Part shown: in pieces, positions 18,181 through 19,720 of the stretch
Numbering within the stretch: the stretch's first letter is position 1
How the letters are laid out: each line of letters opens with the position of its first letter
Assembly (NCBI GenBank): GCA_027575765.1
Contig: JANBPT010000896.1
Coordinates: forward strand, 1 to 19,720
Length of the DNA: 19,720 nucleotides
From: Tieghemiomyces parasiticus
Lineage: Eukaryota > Kickxellomycota > Dimargaritomycetes > Dimargaritales > Dimargaritaceae
Direction: 5' to 3'
Made by a program: the position numbers and the translations under genes
The notes under the pieces: model-generated
What the model saw: the letters and a program-made list of their open reading frames with translations, nothing else
The model's database searches: none
What the model was told of the DNA's origin: nothing

Positions 18181-18325
18181 GAAGCTTGACAAGTACCGGT
18201 TGCCAGACATCCACACCCGCCTACAGCGCGATAAACTCACCGCTCAACCGCCGTTCGGTATCCCTGGACAAGTAATAGTCGCAGAAGACTGGATCGGGAC
18301 TTTAGGGAGGTTGTAGTGTTGGTAA
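18181..18325. other. GC-rich island with coding-like frames, possible exon or gene remnant
   Basis: A block of clearly higher GC sits between AT-rich flanks. On the plus strand one frame stays open from 18151 through this block to a TAG at 18325-18327, with GC-rich third positions in its first part (KLDKYRLPDIHTRLQRDKLT). On the minus strand two frames also stay open over part of it, and a GTGAGT donor-like site lies at 18240-18235. No start codon or matching splice partner could be fixed, so no gene is called. It might be a downstream exon of the PPR gene, a small separate gene, or chance. Confidence 0.3.
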
Positions 18326-18420
18326 ATGACGGTCAACACTAACGAGTCGAATTATACGATATATCGACAGAGGTTTGACTAATCTATTATATTAATTAGT
18401 AAACTATGGGTTGGCCAAAG

Positions 18421-19370
18421 ACAAAAGAAGGAAGCTATAATGATCGGGGAGAAAGCTAAGGGAAGGGTTGCCTACAAGAGTAGCCGAGCGCTACGAAGTA
18501 CCAAACGATACAGTGGGGAAGTATAGGTGATAAAACAGAGCAAATAGACAACGGGATAAAAGATAAAGATAAAGTGATCAACGAGGAAAGGAACAACGAG
18601 CTAAATAAAAGGCATACGAGTTCCGGTCGATCGTAGAAAAGGGACTTGAGAATTCCCCGTTCCTGTTCTGGTGTCGTTAGTGTTGTTTTATTCATTGCGT
18701 TTTACGAAAATAGTGCGAAGAGCGATGAGCACATTTATGTGCGCTACAGTCAGCTAATAAATAACTATCTACGAAACATTTACTACTCGTACTTCTAAGC
18801 CGGGATCCCACCTACCGTTTTTATTTACGTCAGGCCATCCCACCCCTTACTCTTTATCCTTTAATACCTATCACCGTCGTCGATATAATCATTATTGGTT
18901 TAGCTAAATCGTCACTGTGATCGCCAGATATGCCTTCCCCAATGCTACTCCCAGTTTATCAGTACATTACGCCGATTCTGCGCCTCAGTATACCCCATGT
19001 TTTAGCTAGGTACCGATCACTAGCGGTCTACTTCTAATTTTTATCCCGACCCATATTGGCAGACTTCACTCTCCAGTTTCCACATTCTTTAACATATTCG
19101 TTATCCACTTTTCTTTACCTACATTCTTTATATCATTCCTAGCAGCGTCCAGTCTTTCTGATCCTTTGGATGCCGCCTTCTTTCCCTGGCGCCACCGCCT
19201 CTTATCCATTTTAGGACCCTTTATTGCATTTTGAATTTATGTTCCCGATCCACGGCTACCTAGCCGTCTATCCACTTCCCGCCGGCGCCTGGCTCCACCT
19301 CAGCCTGTCATCCCGAATTCCCTAGTCCAGGCTATATAGCTACTACGAATGATGTCGGTTGTTACTCAAG
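18421..19370. promoter_or_regulatory. Intergenic region with a strand-composition switch
   Basis: The top strand is purine-rich at about 18420-18660 (18541-18600 holds 47 purines in 60 bases) and pyrimidine-rich from about 18780 to 19340. In this window pyrimidine-rich DNA precedes genes in their sense direction, so the pattern suits a promoter for a plus-strand gene to the right, and possibly another for a minus-strand transcript to the left. The 79-codon minus-strand frame at 18456-18695 is hydrophobic only because its DNA is CT-rich. Confidence 0.35.
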
Positions 19371-19379
19371 TATAAAAGG
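19371..19379 (+). promoter_or_regulatory. TATA box of a gene at the right edge
   Basis: The sequence TATAAAAGG is a near-perfect TATA box on the plus strand. No ATG follows until 19576, which leaves room for an ATG-free leader of roughly 175 nt if transcription starts about 30 nt downstream. Confidence 0.45.
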
Positions 19380-19594
19380 CCTACCGGTCGCTATTCAAAT
19401 AAACGACAGTCATCATTTAAAATCGTCAACCCCCGTCAGAATTGGAGCTTAACAGCTAATTTTTCTATAATTAGTAAGGCTTCGCTTACCACACTAGGTC
19501 GTATTTGTATTGTAAATTGAGCCTAACATACATTGTATACACTGTACAATCTCCATCATCGATTTCTAAGGCGCAATGTACCTTCTTCTATGAG

Positions 19595-19720
19595 ATGGAT
19601 CCGGTCTCCTTGGAAAGTAGTCTTCTCCTACTCCGATTAAAACGATTGTGGGTATATGTATATCTCCCTGCAGTAGCATCAATATCACTGTGCCTTCTTA
19701 GACACCAGACACAATGCGGT
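19595..19720 (+). CDS. Possible start of a protein-coding gene, cut by the window edge
   Basis: From this ATG the frame stays open for 42 codons to the window end, beginning MDPVSLESSLLLLRLKRLWV. It lies about 220 nt after a good TATA box and a CT-rich region. Against it, two earlier ATGs (19576, a five-codon frame that ends at once, and 19590) precede it, and the sequence matches nothing I know. The true first exon could instead be non-coding with an intron following. Treat this as a weak candidate only. Confidence 0.18.
   Translation, partial: MDPVSLESSLLLLRLKRLWVYVYLPAVASISLCLLRHQTQCG

Noticed and set aside
18456..18695. Hydrophobic 79-codon minus-strand frame suggesting membrane segments
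   Set aside because: The hydrophobicity follows from CT-rich DNA (Leu, Ser, Phe, Pro codons). There is no homologue I know, and it lies in a region of promoter-like composition.

Overview
The window looks like nuclear DNA of a fungus, probably an early-diverging (zoopagomycete-like) lineage. The signs are short spliceosomal introns (127-221 nt) with GTAAGT/GTGAGT donors, a fungal-type Ras exchange factor, an aprataxin without an FHA domain, a mitochondrial PPR protein, and GC-rich codons in AT-richer or pyrimidine-rich spacers. The clade is an inference; no rRNA or other marker gene is present. I see no bacterial operon, CRISPR array, convincing tRNA/rRNA gene or recognisable transposon.

Left part (1-9440): one gene on the minus strand, an NmrA-like Rossmann-fold protein (275-1357) with a TATA box about 105 nt before its ATG. 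About 8 kb without a convincing gene follows. Its first part (about 1.5-5.3 kb) has mixed composition. Its second part (about 5.3-9.4 kb) is pyrimidine-rich on the plus strand and looks like a very long promoter/leader for the next gene. The last 409 nt contain no ATG, and a likely 5'-leader intron (8785-9315) can be read from splice signals.

Centre (9441-13208): a single uninterrupted 1255-codon gene for a Ras-type guanine nucleotide exchange factor with SH3, WW, a helical middle region, RasGEF_N and a catalytic Cdc25-homology domain. It converges on an aprataxin/Hnt3-type DNA adenylate hydrolase on the minus strand (13920-15028, two exons).

Right part: a small three-exon coiled-coil gene on the minus strand (15713-16387), recovered by matching splice phases, stands head to head with a PPR gene on the plus strand (16771-17976). 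Beyond it lie an AT microsatellite, a small GC-rich island with coding-like frames (18181-18325), and a switch from purine-rich to pyrimidine-rich top strand at about 18.7 kb. A plus-strand TATA box at 19371 suggests another gene starting at or beyond the right edge.

The genes do not form a pathway. They are neighbouring housekeeping and signalling genes: redox-like sensor, Ras signalling, DNA end repair, an unknown coiled coil and mitochondrial RNA metabolism. No clearly novel multi-gene system was found. The points most worth a second look are the Ras exchange factor's architecture and leader, the spliced coiled-coil gene, and the NmrA-like protein without its nucleotide-binding glycines.
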